Shown piece after piece: positions 34,588 through 43,982 of a DNA stretch of 64,000 nucleotides. The notes under the pieces are model-generated. The model worked only from the letters and a program-made list of their open reading frames with translations. It had not been told where the DNA came from and ran no database searches. Within the stretch, counting starts at the first letter, position 1. The number at the start of each line of letters is the position of its first letter. The position numbers and the translations under genes were made by a program. The DNA comes from Roseateles noduli (GTDB taxonomy: Bacteria > Pseudomonadota > Gammaproteobacteria > Burkholderiales > Burkholderiaceae_C): contig NIOE01000013.1 in NCBI GenBank assembly GCA_002205125.1, positions 1 through 64,000 of the forward strand. The letters run 5' to 3'.

Positions 34588-35271
34588 ATGGCGCTGAGCC
34601 TCCACTTCCATCCGCTGTCGTCGTTCTGCCACAAGGCGCTGATCGCCTTGAACGAACTCGACATCGAGGTCGAGCGCTGCTTCCTCAATCTCGGCGACCC
34701 GGCCCAACGCGCCGAGTTTCTCGCACGTTGGCCGACCGGCAAGATGCCGCTGCTGGTCGACGGCGACCGCGTCGTTCCCGAGACCAGCGTGATCATCGAG
34801 TACCTCGCGCGTCGGTACGCAGGACCGGATCAGCAACTGGTGCCGGCGGACGGCGACGCCGCGCTGGAGGTCCGCTTGATGGATCGCCTGCTGGACCTCT
34901 ACGTGATGCTGCCGATGCAGGCGATCGTCGGCGACCGGTTGCGCGTCGAAGAGGATCGTGATCCGATCGCCGTGACCAAGGCGCGCGAGACGTTGACGAT
35001 GGCCTACGGGATGCTCGACGAGCGTCTCGCCGATCGCGCGTGGGCCGCGGGTGAGCACTGCAGCATGGCCGACTGCGCAGCGGCGCCCTCGTTGTTCTAC
35101 GCCACGACCCTGGTGCCGTTTGCACCGACGCAGCACCGGCTCGCCGCGTACTTCGCGCGCTTGATGCAACGCCCCTCGGTCGTGCGAACGCTCGACGAGG
35201 CGCGGCCGTTCTTCAAGTTCTATCCGTATCGGGAAGCGCTGCCGGCGGAGTACCGTCCTCAGGACGTCTGA
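34588..35271 (+). CDS. Glutathione S-transferase family protein
   Basis: A 227-residue GST. The N-terminal thioredoxin fold is clear (LHFHPLSSFCHKALIALNELDI, then GKMPLLVDGDRVVPETSVIIEYLARRY with the cis-Pro and ES-type glutathione motif). The helical C-terminal domain follows. ATG 34588 follows AGGTGA. It is divergent from the lipoprotein gene and convergent with the ABC operon (6-base gap). Confidence 0.9.
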   Translation: MALSLHFHPLSSFCHKALIALNELDIEVERCFLNLGDPAQRAEFLARWPTGKMPLLVDGDRVVPETSVIIEYLARRYAGPDQQLVPADGDAALEVRLMDRLLDLYVMLPMQAIVGDRLRVEEDRDPIAVTKARETLTMAYGMLDERLADRAWAAGEHCSMADCAAAPSLFYATTLVPFAPTQHRLAAYFARLMQRPSVVRTLDEARPFFKFYPYREALPAEYRPQDV

Positions 35272-35277
35272 CGCCGG

Positions 35278-36354
35278 TCAGTCCTCGATCCACCGCAGCG
35301 CCGGCTCGGCGATCGCGACCTGCAGCAGGCTGCCGGGTGTGAGTTCGGCGTCCTCGTGCCGCCGCCACATCGTCAGCGCCTGACCGCCGGGGCCTTCCAG
35401 CTCGCAGGCCACGCGCTGCTGTCCCGGATAGCTCGCCCGCAGCGTCGCCGTGAAGTGCAGCGCCTCGGAAGACACGTCGCCGTTCGCTTGGCCGCCGCCG
35501 GCGGGCACCAGCGCCTCCACCGGCGCTATCCAGTGACCTGCATCGCGGCGCCAGGCGCCGTCCAGCGTCCGTGCGTCCAGGCGGTTGAAGATGCCGAGGA
35601 AATCAGCCACCCGCCGGTTCGCCGGCGCACGCCGCAGCTCGCGCGGCGAGGCGCATTGCGCGATGACGCCGTCGAACATGACCGCCACGCGGTCGGCGAT
35701 CTCGAAGGCCTCTTCGCGATCGTGCGTGACGATCACGCAGCTCTGGCCGAGCTCGCGCTGCAGCTGGCGGAACTGCCGCCGCAGCGGCAGCCGGAAATGC
35801 TCGTCGAGCGCCGAAAACGGCTCGTCCATCAGCAGCAACATCGGGCGCGTCGCCAGCGCCCGCGCGAGCGCCACGCGCTGCCGCTGTCCGCCCGACAGCG
35901 CCTGCGGCAGGCGGTCCGCCAGCGCGCGCAGGTCGATCAGGTCGAGCAGCTCGTCCGCCCGCGTATCGACGAGCGCCGCTTCCTCGCCGCGCGCGAGCGG
36001 GCCGAAGCGGATGTTCTCGCGCACGGACAGGTTGGGGAACAGCGCGTAGTGCTGGAACACCATGCCGATGTCGCGCAGCTGCGGCGGGAGCGTCTGCACC
36101 TCCTGCCCGGACATGGCGATCGTCCCCTGGTCCAGGTGCTGGAGTCCGGCGATCGAGCGCAACAGGGTCGTCTTGCCGCAGCCCGACGCGCCCAGCAGCG
36201 CGACGACCTCGCCGCGCGCCAGCGTCAGGTCGATACCGCGCAGCACCGGGCGGCCGCCCAGCGCGAGCTGCGCGCCGCGGACCGCGAGTTGCGGCGGCAG
36301 TTCGGTCTCGTGAACCGTCGCGTCGGAGATCGAAGAAGTGGCGTTCGAGGTCAT
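35278..36354 (-). CDS. ABC transporter ATP-binding protein (phosphonate/organophosphate type)
   Basis: A 358-residue ATPase of the spermidine/putrescine-iron-AEP class. Walker A GASGCGKTT (55-63), signature LSGGQRQ, Walker B LLLMDEP and the H-loop VTHDREEA are intact. A C-terminal TOBE-like regulatory region follows (about 260-358). It is the last gene of the seven-gene phosphorus operon and pairs with the two permeases just upstream, 55 bases before it. Confidence 0.92.
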   Translation of the reverse strand: MTSNATSSISDATVHETELPPQLAVRGAQLALGGRPVLRGIDLTLARGEVVALLGASGCGKTTLLRSIAGLQHLDQGTIAMSGQEVQTLPPQLRDIGMVFQHYALFPNLSVRENIRFGPLARGEEAALVDTRADELLDLIDLRALADRLPQALSGGQRQRVALARALATRPMLLLMDEPFSALDEHFRLPLRRQFRQLQRELGQSCVIVTHDREEAFEIADRVAVMFDGVIAQCASPRELRRAPANRRVADFLGIFNRLDARTLDGAWRRDAGHWIAPVEALVPAGGGQANGDVSSEALHFTATLRASYPGQQRVACELEGPGGQALTMWRRHEDAELTPGSLLQVAIAEPALRWIED

Positions 36355-36409
36355 CGCACGGGGATCAAGGAAGTGGAAGGGCGTGGACGGTGACGTTGAC
36401 TTGGCGTCG

Positions 36410-37285
36410 TCACGACGTCCAGCGCCGTGTGAGCGCGGCGACCGCCGCGACGATTGCGCCGACGCCGGCGAAGGCCAGCACCATCAGCGCCGCCGCCTGG
36501 TGGCCGTTGGCGTTGCGCAGGCTGTTCATCAGCGGCTGCAGCAGCTCCAGCTGTCCGCCGAGCAGCAGGTTCGCGATGGCGAATTCCATCGCCGCCGTGA
36601 CCCACGCGAGCAGGAACGCGGCGAGCAGCGCGGGTGCCAGCATCGGCAGCAGCACGCGACGGACGGTGTGCGCATCACTGGCGCCGAGCGTCCGACCCGC
36701 TTCGATCAGCGAGGCCGCGTTCAATTGCGCGAGCGCCGATTGCAGCGTCTTGTGGATCAACGGGAACAGCGTCGGCGCGACCACCGCAACGTAGACCAGC
36801 GGCAACGGCAACCATCCGCCCCAGCGACCGACGAAGAGTTCGAGCGCGCTGATCGCGATCACCACCGGCGCGATCGCGAAGGGCAGCAGCGCGACGAGGT
36901 CCAGCGTGCGTTGCAGGCGCCGCGCGCGCGGGCCGTCGTCGAGCTGGACGGCGAGCGCCGCGGGGATCGTCGCCAGCGCGCCGCAGACCAGCGCCAGCGT
37001 CGCGCTCGCCAGCGCGAGCAAGGTGGTCCGGAGCACGGCGCCTTGCACGCGCGGATCGCCGACGGCCTCGGCGATCCAGCGCAGCGTCGGATCTTCCGGC
37101 CACCAGTGGCGATCCCAGCGTCCGGTGAGTCCGTACACCAGCAGCGCCGCCATCGGCACGAGCACCACGACCAGCAGCATCGACAGCGCCGCCGCCGAGA
37201 TCAGCGGACGGCTCGCGGTCGATGCGGACGGCGTAGTCAAGCGCGTCGAGCGCGTCGACGTCGTCGACTGGGATGCGGCGCTCAT
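36410..37285 (-). CDS. ABC transporter permease 2
   Basis: A 291-residue inner-membrane permease with six helices and the EAA loop (AASLIEAGRTLGASDAHTVRRVLLPML). The N-terminal 25 residues are Ser/Thr-rich. Its start overlaps the stop of permease 1 by four bases. Together with permease 1 and the ATPase it forms a complete importer. Confidence 0.92.
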   Translation of the reverse strand: MSAASQSTTSTRSTRLTTPSASTASRPLISAAALSMLLVVVLVPMAALLVYGLTGRWDRHWWPEDPTLRWIAEAVGDPRVQGAVLRTTLLALASATLALVCGALATIPAALAVQLDDGPRARRLQRTLDLVALLPFAIAPVVIAISALELFVGRWGGWLPLPLVYVAVVAPTLFPLIHKTLQSALAQLNAASLIEAGRTLGASDAHTVRRVLLPMLAPALLAAFLLAWVTAAMEFAIANLLLGGQLELLQPLMNSLRNANGHQAAALMVLAFAGVGAIVAAVAALTRRWTS

Positions 37286-38115
37286 GCGCGGCCTTTCCGC
37301 AGACTTGCGGCCAGCCAGCGCGTGAGGCCGATCACCACGGCGAGCATCACGAACAGCACCAGCGCCAGCAGCGCCGACAGCTCGGGCTGGGCAAAGATGT
37401 CGCCGCTGACCAGAGAGGCGATGCGCACCGCCAGCACGTGGGCGGCCGTGCCGCTCAGCGCGAAGGGCGTGGCGAAGGCGGCCGCTGCGTTGGCGAAGAG
37501 CAGCCCGAAGACTTCCACGAGGCTGGGCAGCATCAGCGGCAGGCCGACGCGCCGCCAGTACAGCACCGGCCCGGCGCCGAGCGTGGCGGCCGCGTCCTGG
37601 AGCGAGCCGTCCAGCATCTTCACCGGCGCGATGAGCAGCAGTGTCGCCAGCGGCGCCTGGAAGCAGACGTAGGCGAGCAGCAGGCCGTCGAGTCCTTGCA
37701 GATCCACCCACGGCGCGAGTCCCGCGGCCTGCATCGCCGCCGTCACCACGCCCTGCGCGCCGAAGAGCAGCAGCAGCGCCACCGCGAGCGGCACGCCGGA
37801 GAAGTTGGCGCCCAGGCTCGCGAGCAGCGTGACCGACGATTCGATCCGGGGCACGCGCAGCAGCGCGATGGCCGCGCCGAGTCCGATGGCCAGGCCGATC
37901 AGCGCCGACAGCGCCGCCAGCCACAAGGTGTTCCAGGCCGCTTCGAGGTAGTACGTGTCGGCGGTCAGCTCGCCGATCGCGCAACCGTTGCCCTGGCCGA
38001 CGCAGTCGACGAGCAGCGCGATCGCGCGCCAGCCGAAGGGCAGCAGCAATGCCGCCGCCGTGAGCAGCAGCAGGGGACCGGCGAGCCGCGTGGCGGTCCG
38101 CGCATTCAGGCTCAT
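37282..38115 (-). CDS. ABC transporter permease 1
   Basis: A 277-residue permease, six helices, with an EAA-type loop (GSLQDAAATLGAGPVLYWRRVGLPLMLP). A periplasmic loop (CVGQGNGCAIGELTADTYYLEAAW) contains two Cys. It overlaps the upstream phosphatase-like gene by four bases and permease 2 by four bases. Confidence 0.92.
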   Translation of the reverse strand: MSLNARTATRLAGPLLLLTAAALLLPFGWRAIALLVDCVGQGNGCAIGELTADTYYLEAAWNTLWLAALSALIGLAIGLGAAIALLRVPRIESSVTLLASLGANFSGVPLAVALLLLFGAQGVVTAAMQAAGLAPWVDLQGLDGLLLAYVCFQAPLATLLLIAPVKMLDGSLQDAAATLGAGPVLYWRRVGLPLMLPSLVEVFGLLFANAAAAFATPFALSGTAAHVLAVRIASLVSGDIFAQPELSALLALVLFVMLAVVIGLTRWLAASLRKGRA

Positions 38116-39086
38116 GCCGTCGCGCCTCCCGGGGCGGCGGCAATGCCCAGCCGTTCAAGGATCCATCCGGCGATGGCGGTCTGCCGTTCCGGCAGCGCCA
38201 GGCCCACCGCGCCGTCGTGCGGGACCCAGACCAGCGGCACCTCGCGCTCGACCGGCAGCGGACCGCCGTGCATGCGGTCGGCGTTCATGCCGTGATCGCT
38301 GGTGACCAGCAGGTCGAAGCCCTCGGCGTGCCAGCGCGGCAGCAACTGCGCGAGCAGCATGTCGAGCTTGCGCGCGCTCATCGCGTACTGGGTCGATTCG
38401 CCGCCGTGCACATGGCCGGCGAGATCCGGTCCCATCGGATGGATGAACAGCAGCGACGGCCCCTGCACCGGCAGGTGCGCGCGGCGCAGCGCTTCGGCGT
38501 CGGCCAGCAGATGGCTGTCGGAATAGTCGTCTTCCCAGTACCAGCGCGCGGCCTGGAGGCCGCAGCCCTCAGGCACCGCATCGCGATGCTGCAGCGGATC
38601 GAAGACCTCGCCGGCCAGCAACTCGAAGAACCAGTGGTACGCGGCGATCGCGGCCGGAACGCCTTGCGCGTCCAGCTGCTGGAACAAGTGGTGCGAGAGC
38701 GCCTGTCCCGCCTGGCCGTTGCCGAGGATGCCGTGCGTCAACGGCGGCTCGCCGTTGATCACCGTCGCGTACAGCGGGCGCGAGAGGCTCGGCAGCTCGC
38801 AGCGCAGCGAGCGCCACTGCGCGCGGCCCGCCTCGTTGAGCGCCTGCAGGTAGCCCATGTAGTCGCGCGCGGTGTCGGCGCGCAGACCGTCGGCCAGCAG
38901 CACAACGAGCTTGCGCGCGGGATCCGCGGCCTGCGCAATCGCGGCCGCAGCCTCTGCCGCAGCGTCGAGCGACGACGAAGACGCCGGCAGGACGGCAGCC
39001 GGCGCGGCGGAGGTAGCGCCTTCTGTGGAGATGGGTGTGTCGGCGCTGGTCGAGGCGCCGGGAAGCGGGGTGGCGTTCTGATTCAT
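38112..39086 (-). CDS. Alkaline phosphatase superfamily hydrolase
   Basis: A 324-residue protein of the nucleotide pyrophosphatase/phosphodiesterase branch. The metal and nucleophile sites are visible: VVLLADGLRAD, LPSLSRPLYATVINGEPP (Ser/Thr nucleophile region), HPMGPDLAGHVHG and TSDHGMN, GGPLPVEREVPLVW. An Ala/Ser-rich N-terminus (1-60) lacks a signal peptide, so it acts in the cytoplasm on the imported compound, perhaps releasing phosphate from an ester or phosphonate. ATG 39086 overlaps the binding-protein gene by four bases. Confidence 0.85.
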   Translation of the reverse strand: MNQNATPLPGASTSADTPISTEGATSAAPAAVLPASSSSLDAAAEAAAAIAQAADPARKLVVLLADGLRADTARDYMGYLQALNEAGRAQWRSLRCELPSLSRPLYATVINGEPPLTHGILGNGQAGQALSHHLFQQLDAQGVPAAIAAYHWFFELLAGEVFDPLQHRDAVPEGCGLQAARWYWEDDYSDSHLLADAEALRRAHLPVQGPSLLFIHPMGPDLAGHVHGGESTQYAMSARKLDMLLAQLLPRWHAEGFDLLVTSDHGMNADRMHGGPLPVEREVPLVWVPHDGAVGLALPERQTAIAGWILERLGIAAAPGGATA

Positions 39087-40198
39087 CGCGCGGCTCCCAG
39101 CACCTCGCGCTGCCACGCGCGCGGCAGCTTCTTGACCTCTTCCGTCCAGACAGCCGGCTTCAACGCACGCGCCTTCGCGTACTGCGCTTCAGGCACCAGC
39201 AGCGTCTTCAGGTCGGCCGGAAGCGGCAACTGCGCGATCCGGATCGGCCGGGCGTGGCCGCGCGCCAGGTTCATCTGCCCCGCGTCGCTGAAGATGTATT
39301 CCCTCGCCAACATCGCCGCGTTCGGATGCGGCGCCCAGCGGTTGAGAATCGTCGTGTAGCCGCTGGTGACCGAACCGTCGGAGGGGATCAGCACCTCGTA
39401 GTCCGCCGCGTTCGGCAGCTTCGCCCGGTAGGACAGGGCGTTGAAGTCCCACAGCAGGAAGACGTCGGCCTCGGCGCGCTCCATCAGCGCGGGTGTCGCA
39501 TTGGTACCGATCAACCGCTTGTCCTTGGCGATCTGCGCGAATGCCGCCAGCGCCGGCTGCAGCCTGGTCTCGTCGCCGCCCAGCGCCACCGCGGCGGCCA
39601 GCACCGCCGCGTTCGACTGCGCCGCGCGGCCGACCTCGCCGATCATCACGCGTGCCTTGGACGCGAACAGCGCCTGCCAGCTCCGCGGCACGTCCTTCAG
39701 CCGCCTGCGGTTGACCGCGAACGCGATCGTGCCCGTGTACGCGAGCGCCCAATGTCCTTCGGCGTCCTTGGCCCAGTCCGGGATCTGCGCCCAGGTCGTC
39801 GGCTTGTACGGCTGCGTGATGCCGCGCGCCTTCGCGATCGCGCCGAACTCGAAACCGACGTCGCCGAGGTCCGCGCTCGCGTTGGATTTCTCGGCCTCGA
39901 TCTTGGCGATCTCCTCGGCGCTGCTCATGTCGGTGTCGACATGCGCCAGTCCGTAGAGCCGCTGCAGGTCGGCCCAGGTCGCGCGCCAGTTGGCCCAGTC
40001 GTCGGGCATGCCCAGGCTGTGCACGCGGCCTTCCTTGCGCGCGGCGGTCATCAGCGCGTCCAGCGCCGCCGAGACCGGCTGGCCGCCTTGGGCCGCCTGG
40101 GCGAACGCGTCAAACGCAAAAGGCCCGCTCAGGGCGGGCACCAGGGCAGGCAGCGAAGCGGGCAGGGTCCGCAGCAGGCTGCGTCGGGACAGGGTCAT
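39083..40198 (-). CDS. ABC transporter substrate-binding protein (Tat-exported)
   Basis: A 371-residue periplasmic binding protein. The leader MTLSRRSLLRTLPASLPALV carries a twin-arginine motif and ends near FDAFAQA. The mature part resembles AEP/iron/spermidine-type binding proteins (LYGLAHVDTDMSSAEEIAKIEAEKS, YTGTIAFAVNRRRLKDVP, GYTTILNRWAPHPNAA). The ligand is inferred from the operon to be a phosphorus compound. It overlaps both neighbours by four bases. Confidence 0.87.
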   Translation of the reverse strand: MTLSRRSLLRTLPASLPALVPALSGPFAFDAFAQAAQGGQPVSAALDALMTAARKEGRVHSLGMPDDWANWRATWADLQRLYGLAHVDTDMSSAEEIAKIEAEKSNASADLGDVGFEFGAIAKARGITQPYKPTTWAQIPDWAKDAEGHWALAYTGTIAFAVNRRRLKDVPRSWQALFASKARVMIGEVGRAAQSNAAVLAAAVALGGDETRLQPALAAFAQIAKDKRLIGTNATPALMERAEADVFLLWDFNALSYRAKLPNAADYEVLIPSDGSVTSGYTTILNRWAPHPNAAMLAREYIFSDAGQMNLARGHARPIRIAQLPLPADLKTLLVPEAQYAKARALKPAVWTEEVKKLPRAWQREVLGAAR

Positions 40199-41406
40199 GC
40201 GGTCTTCTCCTTGGCCGGGAAACGCAGGCCCGACAGCGTCAGTTCCTTCGTCACCTTGGCCGTTCCATTCACGTCGCACAGCGCGAAGCGCAGGCGGAGA
40301 TCATCCTCCCCTTCGGTGACAGGCTCGACATCGAGCACGCCGAAGTTCAATTCCGCCATTACCGCCGAGCGCCGGTTGCGGTTGGGCGTGGGGATGTCCC
40401 AGACCTCGGTCAGGCCGCTGGAGGTCGCGTCCCACAGCGGATAACCGCCGGCGACGTCGATGCTGGACATCTCCGCGTAATGCATGTCGCCGCTGAGGAA
40501 GACGACGCCTTCGGCGCGCGTGCTACGGATCAGGTCGACCAGCCGCGCGCGTTCGCGCGGGAAGTTGGCCCAGCCTTCCCAGCCGCTGCCGTCGGCCGCG
40601 AACTGCACGCTGGAGCCGATCAGCCGCACGTCCGCCGGCACGCGCAGCTGCGCTTCGAGCCAGGTCCATTGCGCCTCGCCGAGCAGCGTCGCTTCGGGCC
40701 GGTGGTCGGGCACGTACCAGCCCGTCATCGGCTGTCCGCTGAGCTTGGCCCGCAGCACCATCGCGGCGTAGCTCGACTTCAGCGACGGATCCGCCGTGAG
40801 CATCGTGCGGTTGAAGCGCAGGTCCGGCAGGATCACCTGGATGCGCTTGCCCAGCGCTTCGAACACGTAGCTCTGGTAGATGCCGTCCGCGCGCCGGCGC
40901 GGCGAGTCCGCCGGCTCGTTCCACGCGTCGCAGAACAGCTGCTGCGAGAGCTGCTTGAGCGGGTAGTCCGCGCCTTCGTCGTCGTCGCCGAAGTCGTGGT
41001 CGTCCCAGATCGCGACGTGGCGCGTCGAACGCCGGAAGGCCTGCAGCGGCTCGACCGCCATGAACTCGGCGTAACGCTGGCGCAGCGTGGCCTCGTCGCG
41101 GGCGTCGGCATACAGGTTGTCGCCGAGGAAGACGAACAGGTCCGGCTTCGCCGCCCCGATCGCCCGCCAGATCGGCTGCGGCTTGGACTGCTTCGCGCAG
41201 GAGCCGAAGGCGACGCGGAAACGCCGGGGCGTCTCTGCGTCGGCCTTCGCTACCGGTTCGGCAACCGGGGTCGCCGGGTCCGCCGTGGCGCAGCCCGCCA
41301 ACGGCGCGGCCATCGGCACCGCGAGCGAGCCCGCCAGCAACTGACGGCGCGTCAGCCGGGTACCCGCTTCCGCGGGTCCCTTCACGTCATCGACGTCCCC
41401 GGCCAT
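40195..41406 (-). CDS. PhoD-like alkaline phosphatase/phosphodiesterase
   Basis: A 403-residue secreted metallophosphatase. It has a Tat signal (LTRRQLLAG) with a lipobox (APLAGC), so it is a Tat-exported lipoprotein. Catalytic motifs of the PhoD/calcineurin-like type are present: FGSCAKQS, LGDNLYAD, WDDHDFGDDD, SGDMHYAE. PhoD-type enzymes release phosphate from phosphodiesters outside the cytoplasm. It follows the TonB receptor gene by four bases and feeds the same import route. Confidence 0.92.
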   Translation of the reverse strand: MAGDVDDVKGPAEAGTRLTRRQLLAGSLAVPMAAPLAGCATADPATPVAEPVAKADAETPRRFRVAFGSCAKQSKPQPIWRAIGAAKPDLFVFLGDNLYADARDEATLRQRYAEFMAVEPLQAFRRSTRHVAIWDDHDFGDDDEGADYPLKQLSQQLFCDAWNEPADSPRRRADGIYQSYVFEALGKRIQVILPDLRFNRTMLTADPSLKSSYAAMVLRAKLSGQPMTGWYVPDHRPEATLLGEAQWTWLEAQLRVPADVRLIGSSVQFAADGSGWEGWANFPRERARLVDLIRSTRAEGVVFLSGDMHYAEMSSIDVAGGYPLWDATSSGLTEVWDIPTPNRNRRSAVMAELNFGVLDVEPVTEGEDDLRLRFALCDVNGTAKVTKELTLSGLRFPAKEKTA

Positions 41407-41410
41407 GGCC

Positions 41411-43684
41411 TCAGAACTTCCCGGTCAGCGTCACGAAGAACTGACGGGGCGCGCCCGGCAGCAGCGTGGCGTAGGTGCCGTTGGGATCGCTGTTCGTGAA
41501 GCCGTTCGAGCCGATCGTCGAGATGTAGTGCTTGTCGAACAGGTTGGTCACGCTGCCTTGCAGGCTCAGCTCGCGCAGCATCGAGATGTTCTTGAGCTTG
41601 TAGCCCGCGCTGACGTTCACCAGCGTGCGGTCCGGCACCGAGGCGTCGTTCAGGTAGGAGTAGTAGCGCTTGGACATGTAGTCCACGCCGATGGTGCCGA
41701 ACAGCGCGCCGTCGTCGTAGCCCAGCTGAGACTTGATCATGGTGTCCGGCGCGTCGGCGACGCGCTTGCCGCGGATCGCGATCGTGTCGGTGCCGCTGAC
41801 CACGTCGTCGCGGTAGGTCGACTTCGACAGGCTGACGCTGTTGTACCAGGTCAGCGCCGAGGCCAGGCGGAAGGACAGGGCCGCTTCCACGCCGGTGGCG
41901 CGCACGTCGCCGACGTTGGACAGCACGACCGGGTTGCCCTGGATGCCGGAGCCTTGCTGCACGCTCAGCAGGCGGTCCTTGAAGTTGACCAGGTAGGCGC
42001 TGACCGAGCCTTCGTAGCCGCGGCCGCTGGTCCGCCAGCCGGCTTCGACGGTGTCGGAGGTCTCAGGCTTCAGGCTGCCCTTGATGGCGTCGAAGCCCGC
42101 GGTGGTGGTCGCAAACGGCGAGGTGCCGGTGGCGGCGCCTTGATAGGCGCGCATGTTGCGGGCCAGCGTGCCGTACAGCTCGTTGTTGGCCGACAGGCGG
42201 TAGTTGATGCCCAGCTGGGGCAGGAAGCCCTTCTCCGCGCTGATCGAGCCCGACGGCATGCCGGTGCCCGCTTCGAGCTGTCCGTCGATCTTCACCTTCA
42301 GCGCCTTGAAGCCGGCGCCGACCGTCAGGTCCTTGGTCACCGACCAGGTGTCCGACAGCGAGAACTGCGAGGTCTTCGTGTTGAACGCGTACTGCCACTG
42401 CGTCAGGAACGGGTTGCTCGGGAACTGGTACACGCTCATGCCGGCCGAGGCGGCGTAGAAGCGGCGGGCCTGGTCGAAGTCGTTGTCCTCGAACCAGACG
42501 CCGGCCTTGACCAGGTGGTCGCCGAGGTCGAACTCGGCATTGGAGACGACGCCGCCGCGCTTGATGCCGTACTCGGTCGTGCGCACCGAGATCGGCGTGC
42601 CGTCCGGCGAGGCCTGGTACGGCGTGAACCACAGGCCCATGCCCTTGTTGTGGTGGTAGTAGGCGGTCGTCTTCCAGGTGATGTTCTGCGCCAGGCGCAG
42701 GTCGGCGGAGACGCCGTAGAGCTCGTCGTTGCGCAGGCCGGCGCCGGCGTAGTACTGGTCGTCGCAGGCGGCCACGTAGGTGCTGCCGTTGTTGCCGCAC
42801 AGCGTGTTGGCGGCGTTGACCGCGGCGTTCCAGTTCGGGTAGAAGTTGTCCAGCGTGTCGCCCTTGCGCTTGATCAGGTCCAGCGACAGATCCTGGTAGT
42901 CCACTTCCTTGCGGCGCGAGGTGTTGATGAAGGCCGACAGGCGGCTCTCACCGATCGCCTTGGTCCACTTCAGGTTCCACTGCTCCTGCTTCTGCTTGCC
43001 GTCGCCCTTCCACTTGTCGGCGTCCTGGTTGGTGTAGCTGACGTAGAAGTCGCCCACCACCGTGCGGCCGCTGTCCACGCGCACGAAGGTGCGGGCGGCG
43101 GAGTCGCTGCCCACGGTCTGCGAGGCGCGGAAGCCGAACTGCTGCAGCGGGTCGCTCGAATAGAACTGCAGCGTGCCGCCCAGGTTGCTGGACGAGGCCG
43201 CTTCCAGCGCGCCGGCGCCTTGAGACAGCGAGGCGCGGCCGACGTTCTCGCTGGAGATCGCGCGGCTGATGTGCAGGCCGTTGAAGTTGCCGTAGGACAT
43301 GTCGCCCAGCGGCACGTCGTCGAGGGTGAAGCCGAGCTGGTTCTGCGAGAAGCCGCGCACGGTGAAGCGGGTCGACCACTCGTAGTTGCCCAGGCCGTCG
43401 GCGGACTGGAAGTTCACGCCGGGCAGGCGGGCGACGGTCGCCAGCGGGCTGCTGCCAGCCAGGGCGTTGTCGAACTCGGTCTGGCTCAGGCTCTGCACGG
43501 AGCGCAGCTGGCCGCGGCCGACGGAGACGGTGACGCGTTCGAGCTCGGAGCGCTCGGAGGACGAGGAGGCGGTCGTGTCGGCCGACTTCGACGCATCGGT
43601 CGACTGGGTCGATTGAGCGGCGGCGGGGAAGACGTAGGCCAGGCTGAGGGCCAGGACCAGGGCGGTGGGCATCGGGTGCTTCAT
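41411..43684 (-). CDS. TonB-dependent outer-membrane receptor
   Basis: A 757-residue receptor: signal peptide (1-23), a Ser/Thr-rich spacer, plug domain (about 48-200, LERVTVSVGRGQLRS, GSSPLATVARLPGVNFQSADG, STRFTVRGFSQNQ) and a 22-strand barrel ending in RQFFVTLTGKF with terminal Phe. As first gene of the operon it should import the substrate, presumably an organophosphate, across the outer membrane with TonB energy. A candidate Pho box lies about 105 bases upstream. Confidence 0.93.
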   Translation of the reverse strand: MKHPMPTALVLALSLAYVFPAAAQSTQSTDASKSADTTASSSSERSELERVTVSVGRGQLRSVQSLSQTEFDNALAGSSPLATVARLPGVNFQSADGLGNYEWSTRFTVRGFSQNQLGFTLDDVPLGDMSYGNFNGLHISRAISSENVGRASLSQGAGALEAASSSNLGGTLQFYSSDPLQQFGFRASQTVGSDSAARTFVRVDSGRTVVGDFYVSYTNQDADKWKGDGKQKQEQWNLKWTKAIGESRLSAFINTSRRKEVDYQDLSLDLIKRKGDTLDNFYPNWNAAVNAANTLCGNNGSTYVAACDDQYYAGAGLRNDELYGVSADLRLAQNITWKTTAYYHHNKGMGLWFTPYQASPDGTPISVRTTEYGIKRGGVVSNAEFDLGDHLVKAGVWFEDNDFDQARRFYAASAGMSVYQFPSNPFLTQWQYAFNTKTSQFSLSDTWSVTKDLTVGAGFKALKVKIDGQLEAGTGMPSGSISAEKGFLPQLGINYRLSANNELYGTLARNMRAYQGAATGTSPFATTTAGFDAIKGSLKPETSDTVEAGWRTSGRGYEGSVSAYLVNFKDRLLSVQQGSGIQGNPVVLSNVGDVRATGVEAALSFRLASALTWYNSVSLSKSTYRDDVVSGTDTIAIRGKRVADAPDTMIKSQLGYDDGALFGTIGVDYMSKRYYSYLNDASVPDRTLVNVSAGYKLKNISMLRELSLQGSVTNLFDKHYISTIGSNGFTNSDPNGTYATLLPGAPRQFFVTLTGKF

Positions 43685-43787
43685 GGTGGGGACTCGGTGC
43701 GTTGAGGTGTCGGAGGAGGCGTCGAAAAAGGCCTCGGAAAAGAAGCCGGTTTGACTAACGAACGGACCGCACTGTCACAACCGTCCA

Positions 43788-43805
43788 CGACAAGACAACG
43801 ACAAA
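43788..43805 (-). promoter_or_regulatory. Candidate Pho box before the TonB-receptor operon
   Basis: On the minus strand TTGTCGT, four bases, TTGTCGT (43805-43799 and 43794-43788) form an 11-bp-period direct repeat like PhoB half-sites (consensus CTGTCAT). A weaker third unit GGTTGTG follows at the same spacing. Each heptamer differs from the consensus at two to three positions. No matching -10 is obvious. Confidence 0.45.
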
Positions 43806-43982
43806 CACGAAAAACCACAGCCGACTTCGCCTCAGGTGCTGGATATCCACAACATCACAAATAAATCCTCAAACTGTCATGAAGGCGCTGCGTGGGTTTG
43901 GGTGAATGCGAAGTCCGGTGACGGCCGACCCCATCGACAGGACTGGGGCGGTCCGGGCACCTGCAGGGAGAACGAGCGATCC

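Noticed and set aside
41405-43705. A plus-strand open frame of over 760 codons opposite the TonB receptor
   Set aside because: The minus strand is a clear TonB-dependent receptor; the plus product is a Val/Arg/Gln-rich antisense artefact.
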